64,000 bases of DNA from Dillenia suffruticosa (taxonomy: Eukaryota; Streptophyta; Magnoliopsida; Dilleniales; Dilleniaceae). Of this stretch, positions 11,781-22,180 are shown piece after piece. The translations under genes and the position numbers were made by a program. Each line of letters begins with the position of its first letter. Positions within the stretch are counted from its first letter, which is position 1. The stretch is taken from contig JAVTVX010000035.1 in assembly GCA_033439265.1 (NCBI GenBank), positions 19,246,001 to 19,310,000 on the forward strand. The letters are read 5' to 3'. The notes under the pieces are model-generated. The model saw nothing but the letters and a program-made list of their open reading frames with translations. It was not told where the DNA came from and ran no database searches.

Positions 11781-12203
11781 AAGGTATGTCAAGTACAATA
11801 TAGATATTAATTCTATATATAGAATTTAGAAATAAGACATGCGTATATGTATACATTATTATCATTATAGTAATATAATAGTCATTGTTATTGTTGTTTG
11901 GTAAAGAATGAAGATTGGTAACTCAAAGTTTCAATAGAAGGTAGATTCATCTATTGCAACATCTTGTTGTGTTAATTAAATTTAGCATGCAAAAATGAAA
12001 AATTAAAATAGGTAATTAGCTTGAAGGAACATCATTGCAGACCTTAGGTGCTAATACTTGGTGTTTTTTTCCTTTTGTTTTTTTTTTAGCATTTATGGTA
12101 TTATAATCGATCATATTCTCAAATTATAAGATATTCAATTTTAATTTCCTCCCATAAAAATTATGCGAGGAAATTGTTATGTTGTGAAGGGTGAAATCAA
12201 TTG

Positions 12204-12247
<44 letters not shown>

Positions 12248-12950
12248 TGCTGGTTTCAAATGATCTGCATGAGAAACATTCAAGTTTCATAATTACTTTG
12301 TATACTTAGCTTTTCCCTTTAATATTAAAAACAAATTATATGCAAAAAGAAACTTACAGATATTAACCATTGTCACTGATGCTGATATACTAAAATTAAA
12401 AATCTTTTAGGAAGGCAACTTCGAATGCATGGGACATAGCTACTGGCCAAACCATGCTTACAATCTAATTAATTTTGACAAAAATATATATATACATATA
12501 TATTATATAGATGAAAATAATGGGGTTCGTGAGCAGAAAAACATGCCACAGATCTTCCCGGATATTGCCAGAGGATCGTTTGTTTGTGTTGTGTACAACC
12601 ACAGAAACATGACACCCTTCTTGTGCTTGTGGTGATGGGTGCCAAAAAAAAAAAAAAAAAAAATTATTACTTGATTAACATTTTATCAACATTATTAATA
12701 ATTTTGTTGTTAATTATAGAATTCATGTTAAAGAGTGTTGGACAATTTTAATATCTTTATCTAATTTTTTAAAGAAACTTTTGTATTTAGAAAAACGACA
12801 GATACCAAATACACATTTTTGGGGGTAATTATGAGATGCCAAAATTCACTCATAATAGAAAATAGCAGCATCAAATTTGGGATCGGGAATGAGATCGTAT
12901 AATCTTTATTCATATTATATATAAATAAATAATTATAATGTATATATGCT
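11781..12950. other. Unique spacer between the duplication arms
   Basis: About 1.17 kb with no counterpart next to arm 2. It is A+T-rich, with a long CT microsatellite at 12206-12244 and an A run at 12643-12662. No gene is supported; the 68-codon open stretch at 12429-12635 shows no family features. Confidence 0.55.
12206..12244. repeat. (CT)n microsatellite
   Basis: About 19 uninterrupted CT units. Confidence 0.95.
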
Positions 12951-13115
12951 GGTTTATCTCTTCAATAAGTGTCACAGTTTCATAAATGCTGTAAGACATA
13001 GTATGATGGTGATATTTAGATGTTGAGGCAAGACTAGATTTTGTTCTTCCTAACAAGCACAGTCTAACTTGTTTCGTTCTGGAAACTTCAAATGACAATA
13101 ACTTTTCTGTTGCAG

Positions 13116-13255
13116 TGAACCCCATATCATGGTTAGGTCCATCAGAGATGAACGCTGGCGAACCAAGCCAATCCAGTCCATACTTTGAGAGTCCAGTTCT
13201 GGAGAATGTTGATCGACCAACCAAAAAGCAAGCTAGAAGGGCACCTAAGCAGTAA
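13116..13255 (+). pseudogene. Orphan last exon of the MBD gene
   Basis: This duplicates 3272-3411: the same acceptor (GTTGCAG), the same 140 bp, the same TAA. It has a few changes, such as Gln-Ala to Arg-Pro in the ENVD..TKKQ segment. No MBD-domain exon precedes it, so it cannot make an MBD protein on its own and is best seen as a gene fragment. It could only be used as an alternative terminal exon of read-through transcripts from the upstream MBD gene. Confidence 0.88.
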
Positions 13256-13857
13256 CTAGTTTGCGAAGGGCAGGAGGCAAAGACAGAATTGTCGGCATGG
13301 GCATAGTTCATATGATGTGCAAGTTTCGTTTTGTGGCACAAAGGAAGTTTAGTGTTCTGTGCGGATAATCTCTTGCATTTTGTCTATTGAACCACAGTAA
13401 TATCCTTGTTTCTACAGTTGGAAAAAAGAAAGAGGATTATTATTATTTTTTTTTGGGGTTGGGGGGGGGGGAACTAACCCTTCGGTGAATATCAGGGTGA
13501 TATTCTGGGGAAGGTCCAATGATGTACGATTTACAACTGAATGTCTGGATAACTTTTATACAAAGAAAATGGGGTATCTGTCTTTCAATTTTATTTTTAT
13601 ACCTGAATATGATCCAAAAGTGTTATCTGGATTTTGGATAACTTCCCGCTGGATCAATGTGGTTCTCTTTAGTCTTTGGCAATTATCGTTTGGATAACAT
13701 CACGTTTTTGCTTTAGAGTTACTGGGTAAGGACCCCCCCTTTTCTTGTCCACCCGCATAAGGACCTTGGTCAAGCAAAAATATGCTTCCTTGGAAGTCCG
13801 CATGATAAATAAGATGGTCTTTCGCTGTGACCAACGTAGACGTAACTAATATAGTTT

Positions 13858-14045
13858 TTTTTTTTTTTTAATATGACTAGACTATTAATCCTGTATTCAG
13901 GATTTTATTTTGATTAATTTGAGTCGATCACTTACAGGGTCTAATTAAGAGGCAGATCTCCCAATATTGATTTTTCAATTCCTATGGGATATCGAATTCT
14001 CAATTATAGTTAAGAAGCGTTAGATTTCGAATCAATTGAGTCGTT
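13858..14045 (-). mobile_element. SINE insertion in arm 2 (family A)
   Basis: A 188-bp insertion flanked by 19-bp direct repeats with two mismatches (13839-13857 and 14046-14064, core ACTAATATAGTTT). Arm 1 has one copy at about 4010-4028. A T run at the left end marks the poly(A) tail of a minus-strand element. Its body shares TGGGAGATC and GTGATCGA..C.AATTAATCA with the element at 20116-20325, so they are one family. Pol III boxes are eroded here. Confidence 0.85.
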
Positions 14046-14064
14046 GATGTGACTAATATAGTTT

Positions 14065-14126
14065 CGTACTCTGCTAAGTTTCTGGTTTTGTCTCGCATGG
14101 TCATTTGTCCATTTTGTGGATGTTGT

Positions 14127-14159
<33 letters not shown>

Positions 14160-16160
14160 TGAGATATAAATCTAGGATGAAAAGTTAGGACTTCCCTTGA
14201 GACCAGCTTCGGGAATTGGTGTTGAGACCATGTTGAATGATAATTGATTTGTGCACAACAATCTTATTTAACGACGGAAGGAAAGTCGATACAATGAAAT
14301 ATGATATTAGATTTTTTAATTAAAATTTTTGAATTTGATTTGTGATTTAGACATGAAAAAAATTATATTGGAAGAGTAACCCTTTTAATAGACTACTACA
14401 AATTCCGAATCAGATTTATCAAAATATGATTCCATATACCGATTAGTATAAAAAAAAAAAAACAATCATATTTAACATCAGGCATAGTAAAATCCAATAG
14501 ATCCTGGAGTTACAGCGCTAGATCATCTTGCAGGGGCAAAGAGAGAACCATAATGGTGTCGGTTAACAAAATTTTTCCATCCATGTAATAGTTTTCATTG
14601 TGACGTAAACAAACTCTGGGTGTTTAATGATCGTGAAAACTGGTTAGAACCCAACGCAACACAAGAATCAGCCGGTCATAATCTATGAAGGTCCCCCCCC
14701 CCCCCCAAAAAATGAAATAAAACACTATAAAGGTTTCTAGAGAAACTGTTATGCTGCCACTCCTATAAAATCAAATGCAATTCGCACGTAAAATGAGCCT
14801 AGATGACGCTGTGCATGAGTGAGATTTCTCATTTCTTTTGGATCATCCACTGAAAACAAGTCCATCCCACATCCATAACTCACATTATCAGTAATCAAGT
14901 GTGACGAAGTGGAACTGTGACTTTGCATGGAATGCAATTTGTTAGGAGAAGCATAAAGTGGTTGCAGTTTGGACAACCGGGTGGTCTTCGCAAAGACTGA
15001 GCACACCTTGAACTTGGTCTTCACAAAGATATGCAGAGGATCGACAATAGGAACAGAAATCAGCGGTTGAAATTTTTGTTAAACCTATGTTAACCTAGAA
15101 GACCAGCTGAATAAACAGGTATGTTGATCTTGTTTTCCCTTGCTTCTTAAATTAGACCCACATTAGCATTAGTTCAAGGATCAACTGATAAAATTAAGAC
15201 CGGTGGGTAGAAGGAAGTTCAAGTCCCATGCATTAAAGAAAATAATATTAAAAATTCTTGTAAATTATATATTAATTTATGGGCTGTTAGAGGTGAATAA
15301 AAGCAGAGGATAACTCAATTGGTAAAGAACAAATTCATCTGGGCAAAATTATCACCAAACGGAAACCAAAAAGCCTTCTAAATGTTTTTGGCATGAATAT
15401 TAAGAATGACAATGAGTTTGAATGTAGAAGCATTTTAACCACAAAAATCAAGACCAACAATGTGGAGTTATCCAAAGGCATCTTAGCTTGATGCCTTAAA
15501 AGATTTATCTATCTCCTATGGATAAGAAATGCCAGAAAACTCCACAGCAACAAGTGAAGAGTCAGGGACCTATTTCAAACAAATCACCAGCAGCCGGTCC
15601 AACTTGATCAGCCAAGCGCTAGATTAAGGCTCCACGTTAAAATAAGGAAAGCATTTAAGCTGGCTAAGATAAATTGGCTGATTTAAACCTACTAAGGGGA
15701 GAAGGATGTATAACAATCGTCTGCAACACACTTCGAAGCTCTGTCAAAAATTTTTTAGCAGTGCAACATGGTACAAGTTCCACCAGGAAGACGTCAACTA
15801 GCATGGTGCCTCTCTTAGCCACAGAACTTAGGTCTTGTTTAAAATGTCAATAAATGTGACAAAACAGGTCAGAAGAAAGCCATTTTGCATATGGTTTCTT
15901 TCCTTTACTGAGACTGTAAACACAAATAACTGGTGCCAATTTCTCCCACTCATCACCAAGTGTTGGCACATCACTCGGTGTAAAAAAGGGTCATTATCCA
16001 GTGAATTTGACCAATAAAGTTGCTCTAAAATCATGAGCCAACCCATGTAAACAATATGCTTAAGAATAGGTCCAATACACCCATTTCACATTCACTTGTA
16101 TAATTGAAGTCTTTGTATGGTTGTTATGTCACCCCCAATCCATAGTATATTCAGTGTGGC
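14065..16160. other. Convergent 3' region in arm 2
   Basis: Counterpart of 4029-5964, apart from the SINE at 14273-14461. It holds the decarboxylase 3' UTR, a C run near 14694-14706 and a CT run near 14128-14154. No further gene is seen. Confidence 0.55.
14273..14461 (+). mobile_element. SINE-like insertion in arm 2
   Basis: A 189-bp insertion ending in a 12-bp A run, flanked by 15-bp repeats ACAATCTTATTTAAC (14258-14272) and ACAATCATATTTAAC (14462-14476). Arm 1 has a single ACAATCATATTTAAC at about 4214. Empty site, target-site duplication and 3' A tail together indicate retroposition. Subfamily is not certain. Confidence 0.82.
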
Positions 16161-18081
16161 TCACACATTGCACACAATCAAAGTAGAGAGAAGAGGATCT
16201 GAAGCTCCACTTATGACAGCACCTTCTCTTTGAACCTGCAGTAGATAATCCAATGCTCTCTTTGTGATAACTTCACCAGGAATCAGTACAGGTATTCCAG
16301 GTGGGTATGGGCAAATTAGCTCCCCACTTATCTGCCCAAGGCAATTAGAGATTGCCATTCTCCTTTTACTTGCAAAGAAGGCCTCCCTAGGGTTCAAGCT
16401 TATGTTAACATCATCAAAGGGAGCACAATGACCAACCTTTACCCTGACTTCCTCTATCCCCATCGGCAGTAAAGCATTCGATAAATGCTTCATTCCCAGC
16501 ACAAGTTTCTGGACATGTTCTTTACGTGTTCCAAGATTGATTGCGAATGTAATTGAACGGGTTCCAACCAATTCAGACATAATCTGGAATTCTCTAAATA
16601 ACATATCATCTGCTTCAAAACCAGATAGACCAAGCTTCCATGTGCCAATAGTCACCCTCAAGGGGTCAATGACAGGAAAAGCTGAGAAGCTTGGAAAGTC
16701 AAGAATTGATACACCGGGAATCCTTCTTATCTGATCTCTGGCACCTATTGCCATTTCTATTGCTTCATTGAAAATAGTTCTTGGGTTTTCACCAAGTTGA
16801 GCTCTAGCAGCATCCAGTGATGCCAAAAGCAGGTAACTTGGGCTGGTGCTTTGAAGCATTTGAAGACACTTACAGATTCTCTCTCTATCTACTAGGTTTC
16901 CTGACATATGTAACATAGATGACTGTGTCAAAGAACACAATACCTTGTGAGTGGATTGTATAGCTAGATCTACCCCTTGCTGGAGAGCCGAATTGGGCAG
17001 CTGGGCATGAAATCCAAAATGGGCTCCATGAGCCTCATCAACAATTAGAGGGATTCCATGAGAATGACACAGCTCAGATATCTCGCTCAGGTTGCTGCAT
17101 ATACCATGGTAAGTAGGGGAAGTAATGAAAACCGCAGAGGCTCTCTGACCTTTCATATTCAATTCCTTGATTGCTCTTTCAACCTGTTAATCATCAATGT
17201 CAAATTATAGGAGATAATGCCAGAATGCTGTTGACCACTTAAAAACAATTTATGTTAGCATGGTTAGATATGGACCAAATAAGGTGGTGACTCAAATGAC
17301 CAAATGCCCTAGAACCATGGTTTCATCTTATGGCTTTTGGCTTAATTGTGGAAGGAAACCATGGCTATAGTCCAATCCATCAATATGGTTGCCAAAATCT
17401 AGTCTAGGTCTTATTTGTCTTTCCTGTTGATATCTGCTCTAGACTTGCCTGCAACGGAGTGACCCCACCAGCAATGTCCCACTCAGAATCATATTCAGGA
17501 ATAATGTACTTTGGAAGAGCACCCGTCAGCGTCAGTGCAGATATGGCTGATATATGTGAATTACGAGGAAGAATAAGAGAATCCCCTGGGGAACAAGTGG
17601 CCATGATGGCTGCTTGGATTCCACAAGTGGTGCCCCCAACGAGAAACCATGTCTCTGATGACCCAAATAGTTTGGATGCCTGCACTTGTGCATCTAAAAT
17701 TGGGCCCTCAGGTGAGAAGAGGTTATCGAGCTCAGGAAGTTCCGGCAAATCATGAATGAAAGGCTTTATGCCAATAAGTTTTGTCAATGATGAAGGTGCT
17801 GCATGTCCCCTATTATGCCCAGGGAAATGAAAACTGGCAACATTTTGTTGTGCTGAAGCTTTTAATGCACTGACCAGAGGAGGAAGCCGACCTCGATTAT
17901 TTCCCGGTAAAGTGCCTTCCAGAATATCATCCTCTGTGATATGTTGCTGGTTAGCTTTATCTATTTCACTTCTTTCCTGCATTACATTTTAAGCATAAGC
18001 TGTTTGAGAACTTGCCGATAACCTTGATTCTGTTAAACAAGAATTATGGGCTTTACTATCACTGATGCGGCATGATGCCAT
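16161..18081 (-). pseudogene. Orn/Lys/Arg decarboxylase, copy 2 (nonsense codon near N-terminus)
   Basis: Duplicate of 5965-7885 with the same exons (18081-17449 and 17183-16161) and the same GC-AG intron (17184-17448). The conserved ATG at 18081 is kept, but codon 31 is TAA (17991-17989), where copy 1 has AAA. A downstream in-frame ATG at 17982 would still give a protein of about 517 residues with every PLP-decarboxylase motif (FPGHNRGH, GGTTCGIQAA, VDEAHGAHFGF, STHKVL). From the second exon's first shared Leu onward I count 16 differences in 333 residues, mostly conservative, with no frameshift. So the catalytic part looks constrained or recently copied, while the N-terminal 33 residues, a possible targeting region, are lost. 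It may be a pseudogene or a relocalised isoform. Confidence 0.8.
17184..17448 (-). other. GC-AG intron of decarboxylase copy 2
   Basis: Same CAG|GCAAGT donor as copy 1 and the same 265-bp length, so the non-canonical donor predates the duplication. Confidence 0.78.
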
Positions 18082-19395
18082 TCATGGGTGCACAGAAAAA
18101 ACATCACCTAACTCTGCAGTCTGCCTATCAACTTGCAGAAAACCAATCATGTACATCACATCTCGTGAAGCAGACAGATATTAGTGTAACTCAATCAATT
18201 ACCACAGCTTGCAAAAGTTCACAACAATCAACAGCCCTTCATTGGGGCATCAAGACCATAGAAAGTGCCCAATGCAACTACAGCATTTGTAATACACTCA
18301 TGTGTGCATGCACATGTATGTATTCCAGGAATTGGATGATGTCTAATGCATCCACATGACAAACAAGTTTAGCTTTAGTACCTATAGACACATGTGATGC
18401 ATCATTGCTGCATTAAATCTTTAGAGAACTGTATTGGCATCATATTATTGCAATCTCTTCTCCACTTCCTCACAGACAAGAATCAAGTTATGAATTAAAA
18501 AATAAGGACAAATGGTAACTATTTGAAATGCATATTATTTCTCCTTGTCTTAAAAGTAGAAGAACAATTCACCATGTCCACTCTATCAGTATTTTTATAA
18601 ATTTTTTTGAACTTTAATATCCTATATATAAACAATAATCAAGAAATCTAACTAAACAATTGTTGTATGATCAAGACTCTCTAAAACATGCAATCAGCAA
18701 GAATTTGGATGTGTTTGGATCTGGTCTCACACACTTTTAAATCCTCTTACAACCTCTATTTTGTGCTATTCCCCTAAAAACATACATCAGTTTTAACAGG
18801 ATAACCTAAAATTTCCACATAAAAGGTTTCTATACTGTCATTATTCCAAAAATCTTGGGTTTCAACGACCTCTTAGTTGGCAAATATCCATTAGAACATG
18901 GACCAGAACAAGTCAAATTGTATGTATCTTTTATATCCACTGGTAGCACAAAAGTTCCCGGTGCATGTAATGGATTTAGCTACTCCTAAACCCAAGATCA
19001 TTAAACAATCTAAATGTATTCAAGTTTTGCGAACTTTAATGAGTACAATACAAACATAGGTTTAGTGACTATAGTCTTATAAAACCTAATGTTTTCGAAA
19101 TTGGGCGCTTTATGGACACCAGAAGATGTGCAGTGAGTGAAGATGCCCAAAGAAAAATCTATAATAAGAAAACCTCAGCAAGAACCGAGGCCATCAAAGT
19201 ACGCGGATTTTTTTATGGTGGGGGGGAGGTTCGGGTTTTAGGCATAAAACAGAGAAAACCAAAAAATTTCAGATATCCTTATTATGCTAACAGCATAGAA
19301 TCGGTGAAAATCGTTGTCTATATATATATATAAAGAAGAGAGAAAAACTAAAAACCATAGTGAAAATGAGATGAAAGCTTGGAAAGATTACCCAC
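18082..19395 (-). other. Probable 5'-UTR intron of decarboxylase copy 2
   Basis: Collinear with 7886-9193. It has no coding content that I can support, and contains small substitutions and one- or two-base length changes only. Confidence 0.5.
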
Positions 19396-19475
19396 CTGGG
19401 AAACACGACAAACTGATTTTTTGATAAACCCTTGCAGCCTCCAGTTACTTCCCAGATTGAATCCCAAACACTGCA

Positions 19476-19508
<33 letters not shown>

Positions 19509-19620
19509 TAAGTAACCGGTACAAATGAAAAAGTAGTGGCAGCAATAGTAGTCAAGAGACCATTTGTAAAGATGGGGAGAAGATAGAAGCCATTTGTCTC
19601 GGAGACAAAATATCAAACAA
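19396..19620 (-). other. Probable 5' leader exon of decarboxylase copy 2
   Basis: The donor CCCAG|GTGGGTAATC at 19396/19395 is kept. A GA microsatellite (19482-19508) is a little longer than in copy 1. Beyond about 19620 the upstream sequence differs from copy 1. Confidence 0.5.
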
Positions 19621-19644
19621 TTGTCACTCCACTTGTACTTCTCC

Positions 19645-19675
19645 TTGATCTTAGCCAAAAGGCCGAGAAAGGCAT
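19645..19675 (-). pseudogene. Truncated U2 snRNA retro-fragment
   Basis: On the minus strand these 31 bases read as the first 31 nucleotides of U2 snRNA (ATGCCTTTCTCGGCC, then TTTTGGCTAAGATCAA), with a single difference at position 3 from the invariant ATACC start. The U2 sequence stops before the branch-point-recognition segment. It is flanked by perfect 15-bp direct repeats, CACTTGTACTTCTCC, at 19630-19644 and 19676-19690. That structure is the signature of LINE-mediated retroposition of a 3'-truncated U2 transcript. It lies upstream of the leader exon of decarboxylase copy 2 and is too short to be functional U2. Confidence 0.88.
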
Positions 19676-20115
19676 CACTTGTACTTCTCCCTCCCTCCCT
19701 CCTCCTCTCTCTCTCTCTCTCTCCCCCTAGGCAAAGAGGAACTGCACTTGCTTAAAAGTTAAAACCCAAAGGCTAACAGTCCAAAAGAAGCTCCTCTCCG
19801 AGTCTCGAGCCATTTGCTTTCCGTTTTTCAACGTTATTCATCCGTAATCTTAAAAATTTGTCTGAGAAATTTTTGGTACCTTCTACCTGGGACGTAGTGC
19901 CTTAAATTATTATTTTTTCATTTATAAGACTCACGCTTAAAAAAAAAAATCATTAACTAAAATTAAATATTCAGTATAATTCCACCTCTAATATTTAATT
20001 GTTTTACAAATCGTAGATTATGCTTTTGGAGTACATGCAATTTTCAACCCCAACTCTCGTCATCACATATCTCTAATTTACATCGCAAAATTGCGTTTTC
20101 ATTAAATTAGTGCAT
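19676..20115. other. Upstream region of decarboxylase copy 2
   Basis: A C/T-rich stretch (19690-19735, with a CT microsatellite) is followed from 19771 by DNA shared with arm 1 from 10621. No gene is seen. Confidence 0.5.
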
Positions 20116-20325
20116 TTTTTTTATCATGTTTTGCATACCGCCCCGATATTCGGAGTTTCACTCTGATTAATTCAGATCGATCACTACAATGGCTCCTTTC
20201 GAAGGATGGATCTCCCAACAGAAAACATTCCATACATATGAGAGCCTGATACGCTCAGTAGGAGTCGAACCTCGATTATATTTAAGGGTATTCAACCCTA
20301 CATCCAGTTGAGTCAACCCACGTTG
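20116..20325 (-). mobile_element. tRNA-derived SINE (family A), best-preserved copy
   Basis: A 210-bp insertion flanked by perfect 15-bp repeats ATTAAATTAGTGCAT (20101-20115 and 20326-20340). Arm 1 has the empty site near 10920. On the minus strand it starts CAACGTGGGTTGACTCAACT (degraded A box), has a B box GGTTCGACTCC, then TGGGAGATCC and GTGATCGATC, and ends in an A run. The Pol III promoter arrangement shows tRNA ancestry. It shares its body with 13858-14045. Confidence 0.9.
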
Positions 20326-20965
20326 ATTAAATTAGTGCATTTATTATAAAATAACTAAATTACTTTTTAATATATTTTTTTAAATTATTATTATTCGATA
20401 ATCAAATTTGATTCGAATTGAGTTATACCCCTTAGGAAGCAATGCTTTCACTATACTTATTTTCTCTATACATAATAATACAAATTTAAAAGTTTATTTA
20501 AATTGTATCAGTAATCACAAGATAAATTAAAAGTTATATAATTTTTAGTATTTATTTTTCTTCTAATTGTATTGTTGTGATCCTTTTGATTTGTTCTGTG
20601 TTTATTTTTATTTTTTTTAATTTTTTTGTAATGCTAATAAGGAAGATAAAATGAGACAACAACTTACCTCTTTATATGCAATTATTACTATCATTTTGCC
20701 TAATTTACTATAAGTTCATATGTTGCGTATACATCTTTTTTTTTTTTTTGAACAATTATGTTTTTATTTATTAAATATAAATGCACATAAATCTTTAAAA
20801 AAAAAAATCAGCCATTTGGGTTGATTATTCTCACTCTTGTGCCCTCTGTGGGTGTGATTCAATGCCTACTCCATAAAAAACATACATAAGAAAAATTAAT
20901 TTTTAAATTAGACTCCACAACTATAGATTAGTCGAACTTTTAAAATTGATCGTTAAATATAAAAA

Positions 20966-22180
20966 AAAAACAACAAAAATAGAGAATTTTTTAAATAAAT
21001 TTTATTATTTATTTCAAATTTGTGTTGTAAAACTAGGTAACCTAAATTTAATTAATATTATAATCGTTATTTAACGTGTTTATAATTTGTATTTGATAAA
21101 ATCGAGAATTTTTGTTAGAAAACGAATTTTTGGGTCGGGTACCCGTCCGAATCTAAGTAATTTCCTCGGGTTGGGGTTTGGGTTTGGGTATGAGTATGGG
21201 TTCGGGTTCTGACAAAAAAAATGTTACATGAATACCATGAATTCGGATTAAAACATGTTTTTCGGGTTCGCGAACCCATCGGGCCACAACCCTAATCACT
21301 CGTGCTACCGTCAATTGGATGTCATTCGTTTGTTGACCGGTCAAACTCAGTAGCCACGTGGCATTCAAACCGATGCACGACGAGTTCACGTTTCAAAAGT
21401 AGATTTGTAATGCTTGTTCTATTAATCTAAGCTAAGCACGATTTGAAATTTTGTTGGTCAAAAGTCAAAATAAAAAAGCATACCAATGCATTTTTTTTGG
21501 GCATTGTGGTAATTATCTTATTTATATCGCAAAGCAAGAAAACTTTGCTTGTAATTACATCCGGACAAAACTTAATTGGTTTTCAAGAAACTAACCGAGT
21601 TCCTTGATCTTTATCATCAACAAAGTCGAATTAATTCCACGTGCCATCTATACATATAATATAAATACATACATACGTATAGTCATATATATATATACTT
21701 TCATAAATCAAATAATTATATTAATTTTAATTAAATATAATTCAAATCGAATTGAATTTTCAAGAGATAAATCTCTTTTTGTGTTTATTTTCTCTTTATA
21801 CAAAATTTATAATTTTACATTTCATATGATAACATTTTATTTTATTTTTGTAAATATCTGTTCTATATATATTTTATTATACCACTGTGTTCAATATAAG
21901 AAAAACTTTAACTTGTAGGCGTGGCATGAAGGCTATGTTTTTGGGTTAGTAATAGATTAGCCCAATTGAAAATTTTAATGTATCTTTTAAGGAAATAAAT
22001 TGGGTCAATTTTGTTATTACTAACCATAATAATATTTTACTTTTGTTGTCAAGAACAAAAAAAATGAAAAAAACAAAAAGAAGGACGTGGGCGGAGGGAG
22101 GGGAGCGGGCCTGTCTGGAAATATTCGAGTGTTTCGAAATAAACGCGAGGCTGGGGGGCCCCTGCGTGCTTTGCATTCCA
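20966..22180 (+). promoter_or_regulatory. Upstream region of PECT1
   Basis: Unique A+T-rich DNA between the duplication and the PECT1 leader. Candidate sites seen directly are a 12-bp palindrome TTGACCGGTCAA at 21333-21344 (two head-to-head W-box cores), G-box CACGTG within CCACGTGG at 21354-21361, and a second CACGTG at 21638-21643. A purine-rich tract (22083-22260) lies at the probable transcription start and leader. No gene is seen; the 104-codon open stretch at 21604-21918 is A+T noise. Confidence 0.5.

Larger units (their letters stand above)
12951..20965. repeat. Segmental duplication, arm 2
   Basis: Collinear with about 3103-11780. Arm-2-specific insertions, each with direct repeats matching a single copy in arm 1, are SINEs at 13858-14045, 14273-14461 and 20116-20325. 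A U2 snRNA fragment sits at 19645-19675, but its right flank in arm 1 is replaced by other sequence. The left breakpoint falls within the last MBD intron, so only the final MBD exon was copied. Confidence 0.93.

Noticed and set aside
12429..12635. 68-codon open frame in the spacer between duplication arms
   Set aside because: A+T-rich, no family similarity, not conserved next to arm 2.
19645..19675. Functional U2 snRNA gene
   Set aside because: Only 31 nt of about 196 are present, with no upstream sequence element or TATA at plant snRNA spacing. Flanking direct repeats show an insertion instead.
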